Shown here: positions 1-7,788 of the stretch, piece after piece
Layout: each line of letters opens with the position of its first letter
Position numbering within the stretch: position 1 is the stretch's first letter
Source: Ignavibacteria bacterium
GTDB taxonomy: Bacteria; Bacteroidota; Ignavibacteria; Kapaibacteriales; UBA4661
Length of the DNA: 64,000 nt
Assembly: GCA_014654705.1 (NCBI GenBank)
Contig: JACVZY010000010.1
Coordinates: forward strand, 26,290 to 90,289
Direction: 5' to 3'
The notes under the pieces: model-generated
The model's database searches: none
What the model saw: the letters and a program-made list of their open reading frames with translations, nothing else
Told to the model about the DNA's origin: nothing
Translations under genes and position numbers: made by a program

Positions 1-201
1 GCGCTTGCCACGCCTGTCACCGATGTAATCATAGATTTTCATGGCATGGAACATCTCTTCGTGTGCCTTGACCTTGAACCATGCGGAAAACCCTTCTAAA
101 TCAATGCCCTCGAAGTACGATGACATTGCCAAATAGACATACGCAGAAGCAAACTCCATGTTGAGTTGCTTATTCAAGCCTTCTAAAACTTGCTTATTCA
201 T
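1..201 (-). CDS. Ferritin, N-terminal part (runs off the window)
   Basis: The first 67 residues of a bacterial non-haem ferritin, the iron-storage cage protein that oxidises Fe(II) at a di-iron centre. The reading frame is open to base 1, so the C-terminal part lies outside. Visible ferroxidase-centre residues are Glu16 in NMEFASAYVYL, then Glu49 and His52 in HEEMFHAMK, matching Glu17, Glu50 and His53 of E. coli FtnA. The start is the ATG at 199-201, opening MNKQVLEGLNKQLN, which fits the usual ferritin N-terminus. It is the last visible member of the minus-strand run, 54 bases after the glycosyltransferase stop. Family is confident from the metal-site spacing; membership of the same transcript is an inference. 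Confidence 0.9.
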   Translation of the reverse strand, partial: MNKQVLEGLNKQLNMEFASAYVYLAMSSYFEGIDLEGFSAWFKVKAHEEMFHAMKIYDYIGDRRGKR

Positions 202-255
202 AGTGGTATAAAATTGAGTGTGAGAAGTAAGGAATGGTGGGCATTTGAGTCGGTG

Positions 256-2169
256 CTATGGTTGTGCTGTTTTTTCTGCTTCTTCCTCTTGCAATGCCTG
301 TTGAATATGGAAAATGTATTGTTGAGCAATTTGCGATTCGGGATTGATTTTATACGCGGCCTGGAAGGCAGTGAGAGCCTTTCGGTACTCTTTTTGCCGC
401 CCATAGACCATACCTAGGTTGATATACGCATTTTCACTATTTGGATTAAGCGCCAGTGCGGTTTGTAAATCTCGTACTCCGGCATCAAGTTTTTCTTCGT
501 TAATGCGCTGCGCACCGCGCGACACATACACCGAAGCCAAATTGCGCTTAAAAATGGACTTGCGATGAATAGCCAATCGTGTCGTGGAATCCAGTGCCAA
601 CGCGCGATTGGCGCACATAATTGCCCGTTCATAGTCGCGGCGCTGCAAGGCAGAAAGCGTTTGAAGATCGTAGAGAGCGGGGTCGGCGGTGGAGTCGGTC
701 TGCAAACCACGCGCAATAACTGCATCGGCTTCATCCAGCAAAACACCGCGCTCGGTGTCGTTTTGCGCACGCCCCGCACGAAGAATGAGCTGCGAAGCGT
801 AATTGCGAGCGGTCATCATACTTTCAGGACTTGCTCGATAGTCTGATTGAAGCAACTTATAATCGGTTTGCCAATCCGGAAGTCGCATAAAACCACGTGC
901 AGTGTAAGAAACGGCACCAAGTAACACTATGACAGTAACGGGCAGCGCACGAAAATGTTTGCTCGACGCACCAAATACATCAAAGAGCATCCAAAGTAGC
1001 CCCAAGATTGCAAAAAGACTAGGCGTGTAGAGAAATCGATCGCCCAGCATACTTCCGGCATAGACAAAAAGATTCGAGGCTATTACCAGCGTTGTAAAAA
1101 ATGCGAGGATGGAAAAAGCCATGACATCACGCTTCACAAATCGCATCACCGCTAGTGCTAGCAAGCCAAGCGTTGCCAGTAAGCCCGCTATTGCTCGCCC
1201 GTCATCCCAAGAGACGACCGCCCAAGCATTGTAGGTGTAGCCTTCCGAAAGCGTCCACGGAAAAATCGCCTTGACCATATACGCACCAAGCGTCATAAAG
1301 CCTGTGGCTGTGCGCTCTGCAAACGATGCACCGACAAAAGGATTATGCAGACGATACGCATACAAGCCTTCTTCCACGCGCCCCACCAGCCCAAACCAGA
1401 TGAGGAGAAACGCTACTGTTACGCCCAAATACGGAAGAGAAAGGCGCGCAAGACGCTTCGTATCAAGTTTTGTGAAGGTATAAAGCAGACCGCAAATAAC
1501 GGGCAACATCAGTACAGCACTTTCTTTCGAGAGCAATGCCAGTGCGAGTGCAGCAAGGCTCAGTGCAAGATGCTGTACGGTATTGGTACGTAGATGTTTG
1601 AAAAGGAATAATGCAGACAAAAGAGCAAAAAGCAGAGCAAACATTTCATCACGGCTTTTGATATTCGCCACGACGGCAGTATGCACGGGATGGAGCGTAA
1701 AAAGCAGTGCGACGGCAAAAGGGAGCATATCTTTCGTTGGAGAGGTGTCTGCGTCAGCAAAGAGACGGCGCAGTAAAAGCAGCAGCACGACTGCCGTGAG
1801 CGCATAGAGCGCAGCATTCACGCCATGCGCTACGGCTGCATTGTTATTAAAAAGCTGCTTTTCGATAGCAAAGGAAATGAACGAAATAGGACGATAGGTT
1901 TTACGCTGATTTGCGCGTTCATAGTTCTCGTCAAATCCGGCAAATGAATCTTTGGTGAGAAGTGCCGGAATACCGGCAAAACCTTGCTGCACGGTTTTGT
2001 GGTCGGTAATAACCATGTTATCGTCCAGCACCAAACCGAAGCGAAGGGTCTGCGCATACATGGCAAGCGCCACGAGCACCAGAAAAACGGCTTGTACGCG
2101 AGAGTTTTGGTAGAACGGTGATCTCTTTGCCGCTTTGGGTTTGCTTGTTTTTGGGTGAGATTTTGCCAT
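256..2169 (-). CDS. TMTC-like GT-C membrane glycosyltransferase with C-terminal TPRs
   Basis: A 637-residue polytopic protein resembling the TMTC/PMT-type GT-C glycosyltransferases, which transfer sugars from lipid-linked donors on the non-cytoplasmic face of the membrane. Evidence: one membrane segment at about 27-44 followed at once by LDDN (Asp49, Asp50), the acidic pair expected in the first GT-C loop; a HPVHTAVVANIKSRDEMFALL stretch typical of TMTC proteins; many further hydrophobic segments; and about two TPR units near the C-terminus (AYINLGMVYGRQKEYRKALTAF). The start MAKSHPK at 2169 is preferred because an upstream start at 2217 would overlap the preceding gene. The substrate is unknown; O-mannosylation of secreted proteins is one possibility. 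Confidence 0.72.
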   Translation of the reverse strand: MAKSHPKTSKPKAAKRSPFYQNSRVQAVFLVLVALAMYAQTLRFGLVLDDNMVITDHKTVQQGFAGIPALLTKDSFAGFDENYERANQRKTYRPISFISFAIEKQLFNNNAAVAHGVNAALYALTAVVLLLLLRRLFADADTSPTKDMLPFAVALLFTLHPVHTAVVANIKSRDEMFALLFALLSALFLFKHLRTNTVQHLALSLAALALALLSKESAVLMLPVICGLLYTFTKLDTKRLARLSLPYLGVTVAFLLIWFGLVGRVEEGLYAYRLHNPFVGASFAERTATGFMTLGAYMVKAIFPWTLSEGYTYNAWAVVSWDDGRAIAGLLATLGLLALAVMRFVKRDVMAFSILAFFTTLVIASNLFVYAGSMLGDRFLYTPSLFAILGLLWMLFDVFGASSKHFRALPVTVIVLLGAVSYTARGFMRLPDWQTDYKLLQSDYRASPESMMTARNYASQLILRAGRAQNDTERGVLLDEADAVIARGLQTDSTADPALYDLQTLSALQRRDYERAIMCANRALALDSTTRLAIHRKSIFKRNLASVYVSRGAQRINEEKLDAGVRDLQTALALNPNSENAYINLGMVYGRQKEYRKALTAFQAAYKINPESQIAQQYIFHIQQALQEEEAEKTAQP

Positions 2170-2203
2170 GATAGTAGAAAGAGAAAACAACGGTGTGAAA
2201 AAC

Positions 2204-3022
2204 TTAGAACGCCCCAATAAACTCTATGCGTGCCATACGATAGGGCTGGGTAGCGCCGGGCAGGCTACGAAAGAGGTCGCGTACCTGCACCTCCACCGTA
2301 AAGCCGCGTCCGGTGCTAACACGGAGAGCGGTATTGAGCAAGCCGCCACGCTGGCGGGAGCGGAGGTCATCAAGCGTGGGATTATACTCAATCACAAGCG
2401 AAATAACGCTTCCGATGGTCTTTTCGATGCCGATATATGCATTAGGAAAGCGCTCGGCAAGAATTGGGTCGAAGGAATAATTGATGCCCCCATGCAATGC
2501 GAGCGAACCAAGAAACGAAAAATTCTTACTGGCTGCAACAAAAATGCCCGGAGAGTGCGTCAGGAAGCGCCCTCCACTATATTCGCCGCGCCCTTGAGAA
2601 CTAAAACCAACTGTAAGGGCAGGAATGGTCAATGTTTCGTCGAAAGCACGAAACCGTGCATGGAAGCCGGGAAGCGCTTGGAAAACAATATTCCCATTCC
2701 CCAAGAAACCCGAACCACCAAAACTCAAACCCACTTGAAGATTTGTGAGGGGAGAGGCAGTAAATTCCGCCAGCACACCACTATTTCCAAACACATAGCC
2801 ATCGGCAGCAAAGCGCCCTTTGGCAAGGACACCCGCCGTTGGCATATCGACAATGTAGCGTGACTCACTTGCCGCCTGCTCCCCGGCACTTGCTTGAGCA
2901 TGGAGCATGCCTGATGATATGGTTAGTGCAAAAAATTGCACCAGAACATAGATGATGCTTGAGGAACAATGTCCACGCCGGATTTGAGGATGTATTCGCA
3001 TAGTGTAGAGGAAAAGAATCAT
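2204..3022 (-). CDS. Putative outer-membrane beta-barrel protein
   Basis: A 272-residue protein with an N-terminal signal-like hydrophobic stretch (SSIIYVLVQFFALTISSGMLHAQA) and then alternating hydrophobic and glycine-rich strands such as LQVGLSFGGSGF and FSFLGSLALHGGINYSF. It ends in an amphipathic strand closing with phenylalanine (RMARIEFIGAF), the usual BAM-recognised end of an outer-membrane barrel. I do not recognise a named family. The N-terminus could also be MRIHPQ at 3001. The preceding DUF486 gene stops 4 bases upstream, so the two are probably co-transcribed. The barrel call is inferred from composition and the C-terminal Phe; no function is proposed. Confidence 0.6.
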   Translation of the reverse strand: MILFLYTMRIHPQIRRGHCSSSIIYVLVQFFALTISSGMLHAQASAGEQAASESRYIVDMPTAGVLAKGRFAADGYVFGNSGVLAEFTASPLTNLQVGLSFGGSGFLGNGNIVFQALPGFHARFRAFDETLTIPALTVGFSSQGRGEYSGGRFLTHSPGIFVAASKNFSFLGSLALHGGINYSFDPILAERFPNAYIGIEKTIGSVISLVIEYNPTLDDLRSRQRGGLLNTALRVSTGRGFTVEVQVRDLFRSLPGATQPYRMARIEFIGAF

Positions 3023-3026
3023 TTAT

Positions 3027-3368
3027 TTACGACTTCAAACCGACAGCAAAATAGACTGCCAAAACAATAAGCAAAAACGACACAATATAGTTCCATTGTA
3101 AACGCTCTTGCAGCACAAAGACGGCAAAAAGCAAGAATACGACAATAGAAACTGCCTCTTGGATGATTTTAAGTTGCGTAGCATTGAAATAACGGTATCC
3201 CAAGCGATTTGCGGGTACTTGTAAACAATACTCGAAAAATGCAATACCCCAGCTAATCATAATGATTTGGGGCAATGACTGTCCCTCACCCTTTGCGAAC
3301 CGTAAATGCCAATACCACGCGACTGTCATAAACACGTTTGCGGCGATAAGCAGGACAAGAAAAAGCAT
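3027..3368 (-). CDS. DUF486 (DMT-type) small membrane protein
   Basis: A 113-residue, four-helix membrane protein of the DUF486 family, distantly related to drug/metabolite transporters. The central stretch PQIIMISWGIAFFEYCLQVPANRLGY followed by FNATQLKIIQEAVSIVVFLLFAVFVL is the family hallmark, and total length and helix spacing match family norms. No transport substrate is established for the family. It sits 19 bases after the PASTA gene and 4 bases before the barrel protein, within the dense minus-strand run, so co-expression is likely but says little about function. Confidence 0.82.
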   Translation of the reverse strand: MLFLVLLIAANVFMTVAWYWHLRFAKGEGQSLPQIIMISWGIAFFEYCLQVPANRLGYRYFNATQLKIIQEAVSIVVFLLFAVFVLQERLQWNYIVSFLLIVLAVYFAVGLKS

Positions 3369-3387
3369 AATTACCTACCTCAAATAC

Positions 3388-4221
3388 CTACTTCGTAACA
3401 GTGAGGTTAATGGGTGTACCTGTCTTGACGGAATCCATCGGTGGCGGAATTTGCTTGATGACTGTGCCGGGCATAAAGGTATCATTTACCTCGCCATCGG
3501 TTACTTCGCCAACGGTAAAACCTGCTGCACCCAAGATACGACGTGCTTCGTCAAGCGATTTACCCTCCACGTCAGGAACAATAACATACACAACCTCAGG
3601 TCCCAAACTGACAGAGACATCTACTCTTGCACCAAAACCGACCTTTTGCTTTGCTGTAAGGCTTTGAGAAAAAATAATATTGACAGGAATATGGTCATTA
3701 AATTGATAGGCAGCATTATTAAGCGACAAACCCAAACGGATAAGCGCTATGCGGGCATCGCGTACCGTTAGTCCTACCAGATTTGGAACTTCCAGAAGCT
3801 GCTTGCCCCTAGAAAGCGTTACATACACGGTGCGGCTTTTTTTGACGAGGCTTGTCGGAAGCGGCATTTGGTTGACAATGTGTCCTGAGGGAATAGCATT
3901 GTTGTAATACTCGCTGGCTACTTTCACCGAAAAACCATTATCCTCCAGTATGCGTGCAGCTTGATTGTAGCTCATTCCGGCAACGTTTGGCATTCGGACA
4001 ATATCGTTGTGCCCTACAAACCACGGCATAAATACGAGGTCGAGAAACCCAATAGCAAAGATAATCGTAAAGAAAATTATAGTAATACGCGAACCGTACC
4101 GCACCCATTCCTTGCCTTCGGGCGTTGAGGCACGAGATTCTAAGCGCTGTTCAAACAAATGATACCGCTCAATTGCATTCGACGTTATTTGTTTGACAGT
4201 AGAGATGATGTTTTGTGCCAT
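3388..4221 (-). CDS. Membrane-anchored triple-PASTA protein
   Basis: A 277-residue protein with a cytoplasmic N-terminus, one membrane segment at about 46-66 (ITIIFFTIIFAIGFLDLVF) and three PASTA domains outside: about 76-142 (MPNVAGMSYNQAARIL), 143-214 (VPNLVGLTVRDARIAL) and 215-277 (VPDVEGKSLDEARRIL). PASTA domains in other proteins bind peptidoglycan fragments or beta-lactams. No kinase or transpeptidase domain is attached, so this is a stand-alone anchor or sensor as often found in Bacteroidota-like genomes. Its stop is 6 bases before the base where the preceding lipoprotein gene ends, indicating one transcript. A cell-envelope role is inferred. Confidence 0.85.
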   Translation of the reverse strand: MAQNIISTVKQITSNAIERYHLFEQRLESRASTPEGKEWVRYGSRITIIFFTIIFAIGFLDLVFMPWFVGHNDIVRMPNVAGMSYNQAARILEDNGFSVKVASEYYNNAIPSGHIVNQMPLPTSLVKKSRTVYVTLSRGKQLLEVPNLVGLTVRDARIALIRLGLSLNNAAYQFNDHIPVNIIFSQSLTAKQKVGFGARVDVSVSLGPEVVYVIVPDVEGKSLDEARRILGAAGFTVGEVTDGEVNDTFMPGTVIKQIPPPMDSVKTGTPINLTVTK

Positions 4222-4227
4222 AATTTT

Positions 4228-4911
4228 TTAGAAATCAATGGTTGCCAATACCGAAGCGTATATACTTTCCATCTCATCGCGGGGGATAAGTTTGCGCCCC
4301 GTAAAAGTGAGGTCAGAAAGCGTACACTCATAGTAATTTCCGAAGGATGAGCGAAAGACCGCCACGCGGTTCAGTGTTGCTCCGTTGTCAGTGGTATAAC
4401 GATAGAGGCAAAAATGCTTTGTGCCGACTATCACTTCCTCAAAATCACCCAAACGCTTGATATTGCGCATCTTGGTATCACGTTTAGTGGCGCTGATTTT
4501 ACCAATACCCACCAAACCATCTTTCTGAAAAACCTGATCAAAATTTTCTTCTTTGCGTAAGACCGAGTAGGCGAGGCTTGCAGTGTATGAATTATTGACG
4601 GCAACACTAAAGACCTGCACCGGCATATTTGTTTCAATATTCACCAGCGACCATTCGGCAGGAAGAAGCGATACCATATCGCCCAGTTCTGAGCGCACCA
4701 CTTCATCGGACATCACCACAACAGGCTTGGAGGCAAGCTGGCGCAGAGGACGCTCGGTCTCAGGCTTTGATGCGCTTTTCTGCTGCGCTTGCGGCTGCTT
4801 TTGTACAACTACCACACATCCGGCAAAGAAAAGAATAGGCAATACGAGCAGACAAAACCGCACGAAGATGAAGGGGAATGCGTAATACAAAACGGCGAAT
4901 CTATGCTGCAT
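4228..4911 (-). CDS. Hypothetical lipoprotein
   Basis: A 227-residue predicted lipoprotein of unknown function. The chosen start at 4911 gives MQHRFAVLYYAFPFIFVRFCLLVLPILFFAGC, a clean signal peptide with a lipobox (FFAGC). The frame is open further upstream to 5166, but those codons lie inside the preceding DUF1684 gene. After the lipobox comes a short Gln/Lys/Ser linker (QKQPQAQQKSASKPE) and a globular domain with LLPAEWSLVNIET and a C-terminal DEMESIYASVLATIDF helix. I recognise no family. It precedes the PASTA gene with 6 bases between. Confidence 0.68.
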   Translation of the reverse strand: MQHRFAVLYYAFPFIFVRFCLLVLPILFFAGCVVVVQKQPQAQQKSASKPETERPLRQLASKPVVVMSDEVVRSELGDMVSLLPAEWSLVNIETNMPVQVFSVAVNNSYTASLAYSVLRKEENFDQVFQKDGLVGIGKISATKRDTKMRNIKRLGDFEEVIVGTKHFCLYRYTTDNGATLNRVAVFRSSFGNYYECTLSDLTFTGRKLIPRDEMESIYASVLATIDF

Positions 4912-4927
4912 GATGGCGAATAATAGG

Positions 4928-5686
4928 TTACTTTCGCGGATGAAAAAACACTTTTTCTCCCGCTTCAATGCGTACAGCGAGAATATTTTCCTGCGGTACA
5001 AGCGGACAACTGTACTCTTCGTTGTAGTTACAGTATGGATTAAAGGCGCGGTTAAAATCAAGAATAAAAGGCTTATTTGCTCGTGGAATCTCAACATCAA
5101 GGAAGCGCCCGGGACGATAAGAATCAGTCCCATTAGTAGCATCTTTGAAAGGAACAAAATATCCACGTTGCATTTTTCCTTCCAGTCCCGTATAACGATA
5201 TGCCGTCAAATGGCATGAATCCTTGCCAACGACAAAGTGTAATCGCCCCACGCGAAGCATGAGCCGCACTTCGTTGTCGTTGGTCAGAATACGAACAGTA
5301 TCTTGTGTGGGCAAACTCTCAAACCGTGCAGCAATGCAGTATTCAGGATTCGGTGCAAAGTATGCTAATCCTTGAAAAAGCGCTTTGTCTTCTTTACGAA
5401 GCGGCGAGTTTTCGCCTTCGCGCCAGTAGCGATCTTTCGCCACGCGCTCTTGGGCAATGCTGTCCGGCTGAAAATATGGATTTTTGCCGGACGGCTCAGA
5501 ACCTTTACATGAGGCAAGCACACAGACAGTCAATACACACATGAACAACGTCGGCACTATGCCTCGTACTCCTGCAATAATGGCGCAGGCAAGCAGAGAC
5601 AAGCCCTTACGGGAGTCTCTGTGCGCTAACTGGCATATAAATGAATGAAAGCAAGAGTACATGAAAACGTTCAAAAGTTTTTCCAC
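4928..5686 (-). CDS. DUF1684 family lipoprotein
   Basis: A 252-residue protein of the DUF1684 family, whose biochemical role is not established. Diagnostic blocks are ALFQGLAYFAPNPEYCIAARF, YRPGRFLDVEIP, and LDFNRAFNPYCNYNEEYSCPLVPQENIL followed by RIEAGEKVF near the C-terminus. A lipobox-like VCVLASC about 60 residues in suggests export and lipid attachment. The N-terminus is uncertain: the ATG at 5686 overlaps the dcd stop by 16 bases, while an ATG at 5662 removes the overlap. Either way it is translationally close to dcd and followed by the hypothetical lipoprotein 16 bases on. Confidence 0.85.
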   Translation of the reverse strand: MEKLLNVFMYSCFHSFICQLAHRDSRKGLSLLACAIIAGVRGIVPTLFMCVLTVCVLASCKGSEPSGKNPYFQPDSIAQERVAKDRYWREGENSPLRKEDKALFQGLAYFAPNPEYCIAARFESLPTQDTVRILTNDNEVRLMLRVGRLHFVVGKDSCHLTAYRYTGLEGKMQRGYFVPFKDATNGTDSYRPGRFLDVEIPRANKPFILDFNRAFNPYCNYNEEYSCPLVPQENILAVRIEAGEKVFFHPRK

Positions 5687-6204
5687 ATCATGGATTCAAC
5701 AGGAAGATTGGTCTGTCCGTTATATTTGGCGTTTTTCTTTGTGTTGTAAGGCATGAGAATTTCTCCGGCGACCTCAAAGTAAATCAGCTGCCCAATCGGC
5801 ATTCCGGCATATACACGAACGGGCTGCTTGACAGAAATTTCGAGCGTCCATGTATTGCAAAAGCCGACATCGCCCTTACCGGCAGTGGCGTGTATGTCGA
5901 TGCCCAAGCGCCCGATACTGGATTTCCCTTCCAAAAACGGAACGTGCTTGTGCGTTTCGGTATATTCCTCTGTCACGCCTAAGTAAAACTTGTCCGGGTG
6001 TAAAATAAAACCATCGTCGGGAATGTCAAACGTCTGAATGAGATTGTGCTGTTTTGCATCAAGCACCTCATCGCGGTAACAAGCAAGCGTTTTACCGAGC
6101 CGAACATCATAGCTATTCGAGCCAAGCGATTCGCGGCGAAACGGAGTAATCACAATATCGCCAATGTCAATATGGCGGAGAATTTCTGCGTCGGATAGAA
6201 TCAT
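5671..6204 (-). CDS. dcd: dCTP deaminase
   Basis: A 177-residue dCTP deaminase, which converts dCTP to dUTP as the feeder step for dTMP synthesis. The start MILSDAEILRHI is the family N-terminus. The nucleotide-binding EGKSSIGR is at 92-99 and the catalytic-loop block GDVGFCNTWTLEI contains Glu122, equivalent to the catalytic Glu of E. coli Dcd. The motif resembles the monofunctional deaminase; bifunctional dCTP deaminase/dUTPase activity cannot be excluded by eye. It is the first gene of the minus-strand run, its last codons overlapping the DUF1684 start. Confidence 0.95.
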   Translation of the reverse strand: MILSDAEILRHIDIGDIVITPFRRESLGSNSYDVRLGKTLACYRDEVLDAKQHNLIQTFDIPDDGFILHPDKFYLGVTEEYTETHKHVPFLEGKSSIGRLGIDIHATAGKGDVGFCNTWTLEISVKQPVRVYAGMPIGQLIYFEVAGEILMPYNTKKNAKYNGQTNLPVESMMWKNF

Positions 6205-6312
6205 CTATGTGAATCTCACATTCTAGGGTTAAGAACAGATGACGAATGTGCAATATTTCGGGGGAAATCCAAGCATGATGCGTCATCCACAAAAAAATCA
6301 TGGCAATTTGCT

Positions 6313-6666
6313 TTACAGTATTTTCTTCAAAGCAGCTTCGGTGCTATCGGAAATATCAAACACGGTATTAAGTCGTGTGATTTCGAGAAGATTCATCACA
6401 TTGGCAGGAATAGCAGCAAAGCGCATTGTACCGCCGGCTTTTCGCATGGTGGTCAGCCCGCCGACGAGCATTCCCAAACCAGAGCTATTAATAAGCGTAA
6501 TTGCAGATAAGTCTGCCACGACGTGCTTCACCTTGCCAGCTACCAATTTATTCAAGTGTGTAGAAAATTCGACTGCTTGCGGTCCCCCTGTGATATGTCC
6601 GCGTAGAACAACCGTCGCAACGGCGCTGTTTGTAGGGTGAGCGGTAAATTCCAATGCTTCAGGCAT
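6313..6666 (-). CDS. STAS-domain anti-sigma factor antagonist
   Basis: A 117-residue single STAS domain, the type that binds an anti-sigma kinase and is switched by serine phosphorylation. The conserved LSAITLINSSGLGMLVGG block at about 53-69 carries the serines: Ser61 corresponds to the phosphorylated Ser58 of SpoIIAA, although the preceding Asp is replaced by Asn60. No partner anti-sigma kinase or phosphatase is visible nearby, so the circuit must be completed elsewhere. It lies alone between dcd and the secDF terminator and probably has its own promoter. A role in general stress or partner-switch regulation is the family expectation, not shown here. Confidence 0.88.
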   Translation of the reverse strand: MPEALEFTAHPTNSAVATVVLRGHITGGPQAVEFSTHLNKLVAGKVKHVVADLSAITLINSSGLGMLVGGLTTMRKAGGTMRFAAIPANVMNLLEITRLNTVFDISDSTEAALKKIL

Positions 6667-6705
6667 AGTTGCAATAAATTATATGAAGAAAATGACTGGA
6701 AACAA

Positions 6706-6732
6706 CAAAGGGACTTAAATTAAGTCCCTTTG
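6706..6732 (-). terminator. Likely rho-independent terminator after secF
   Basis: Perfect 13-bp inverted repeat (arms 6706-6718 and 6720-6732, CAAAGGGACTTAA) with a single unpaired base at its centre. In the direction leaving secF it is followed by a moderately T-rich stretch (TTGTTGTTT). It stands between the secF stop and the STAS start. Confidence 0.6.
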
Positions 6733-6795
6733 CGGTGTTTTCCAAGTTTTTTTACGCCAGCACACCGATTCGGTGTAACTGCGACGCTTTTACTT

Positions 6796-7758
6796 TTAGG
6801 CTTTTGCCTTCGCACTAATGCTTGCATAACTTTCTACGTGGAGGTCGTATTTTTTCACCGACTCCAAGTACCAAGCCACAAAAGCACTTGCGACATAAAT
6901 AGATGAATATGCACCAGTCACAAAACCAACCAGCATCACAAAAGCAAAACCTTGAAGCACTTCGCCACCGAACACGGTGATAACGATAAGTACCAGTACA
7001 GCCGTCATGACAGTATTGATAGTGCGGCTCAATGTCTCATTGATACTAAGGTTCACCATATCAATAAATGGCATATTTTTGTGTTTCTCGCGGTTTTCAC
7101 GGATGCGGTCGAAGATAATCACAGTATCGTGTACCGAGAAACCAATTACGGTCAGCATTGCCGCAAGCATACTTTGGTTAACTTCAAGATTGATGATACC
7201 TAAATCGTGCACCATTACCGCCACCACGAATGCTAAAATAGCATCGTGCACAAGTGCCACAATAGCACCCAAGCCGTAGAGGAACTCAAAACGGAACGCA
7301 ATGTAGAGCATAATCATCAGGAACGACAGCCCAAGCGCCATAAACGCCTTGCTCCGCAGTTCTGCGCCTACCTTAGGACCGATTTTGTCAACTTTAAGCA
7401 GAGTCAATGTTTGATTAGGGAATGCTTTTTTGAGGCTTTCCATAATGGCAGAAGAAGAGTAATCTTTACCGACAAGATTGGGCAGGCGAATAAGAAACTC
7501 GTCTGACTTGCCATAAGATTTAATCTCTGAACCAGTAAACTTAGCTTCGTCCATTGCTTTACGAACCTCTTCGGTCTGCACTGCCGATGAACCGCTAAAT
7601 TTGATACCGACTTCCGTACCACCAACAAAATCAATACCGTAGTCTAAGCCTTTCAAAGCGACGACTAAAATTCCAACGATATTGATAATAATAGATGCGA
7701 AAAAGAAAATTCGGCGTTTACTCAAAAAGTCAATTTTTGTATCGTGAAAGAATTGCAT
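6796..7758 (-). CDS. secF: Protein translocase subunit SecF
   Basis: A 320-residue SecF, the partner of SecD in the inner-membrane complex that uses the proton gradient to help pull preproteins through SecYEG. Visible features are the first membrane segment followed by GLDYGIDFVGGTEV (38-50), the family signature, and five further hydrophobic segments in the C-terminal half including ALVHDAILAFVVAVMV and the MLTVIGFSVHDTVIIFDRIRE loop. Length is normal. It lies 30 bases after secD on the same strand with a hairpin after its stop, making a two-gene transcript. Confidence 0.96.
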   Translation of the reverse strand: MQFFHDTKIDFLSKRRIFFFASIIINIVGILVVALKGLDYGIDFVGGTEVGIKFSGSSAVQTEEVRKAMDEAKFTGSEIKSYGKSDEFLIRLPNLVGKDYSSSAIMESLKKAFPNQTLTLLKVDKIGPKVGAELRSKAFMALGLSFLMIMLYIAFRFEFLYGLGAIVALVHDAILAFVVAVMVHDLGIINLEVNQSMLAAMLTVIGFSVHDTVIIFDRIRENREKHKNMPFIDMVNLSINETLSRTINTVMTAVLVLIVITVFGGEVLQGFAFVMLVGFVTGAYSSIYVASAFVAWYLESVKKYDLHVESYASISAKAKA

Positions 7759-7788
7759 GATGGATGTTCTCCTCAGGTTAAAAATGGG

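Noticed and set aside
2168..2863. A 231-codon plus-strand frame
   Set aside because: Antisense to the barrel-protein gene; no family motifs.
4912..5166. Upstream extension of the hypothetical lipoprotein
   Set aside because: It would overlap the DUF1684 coding sequence and put the lipobox in the middle of the protein.
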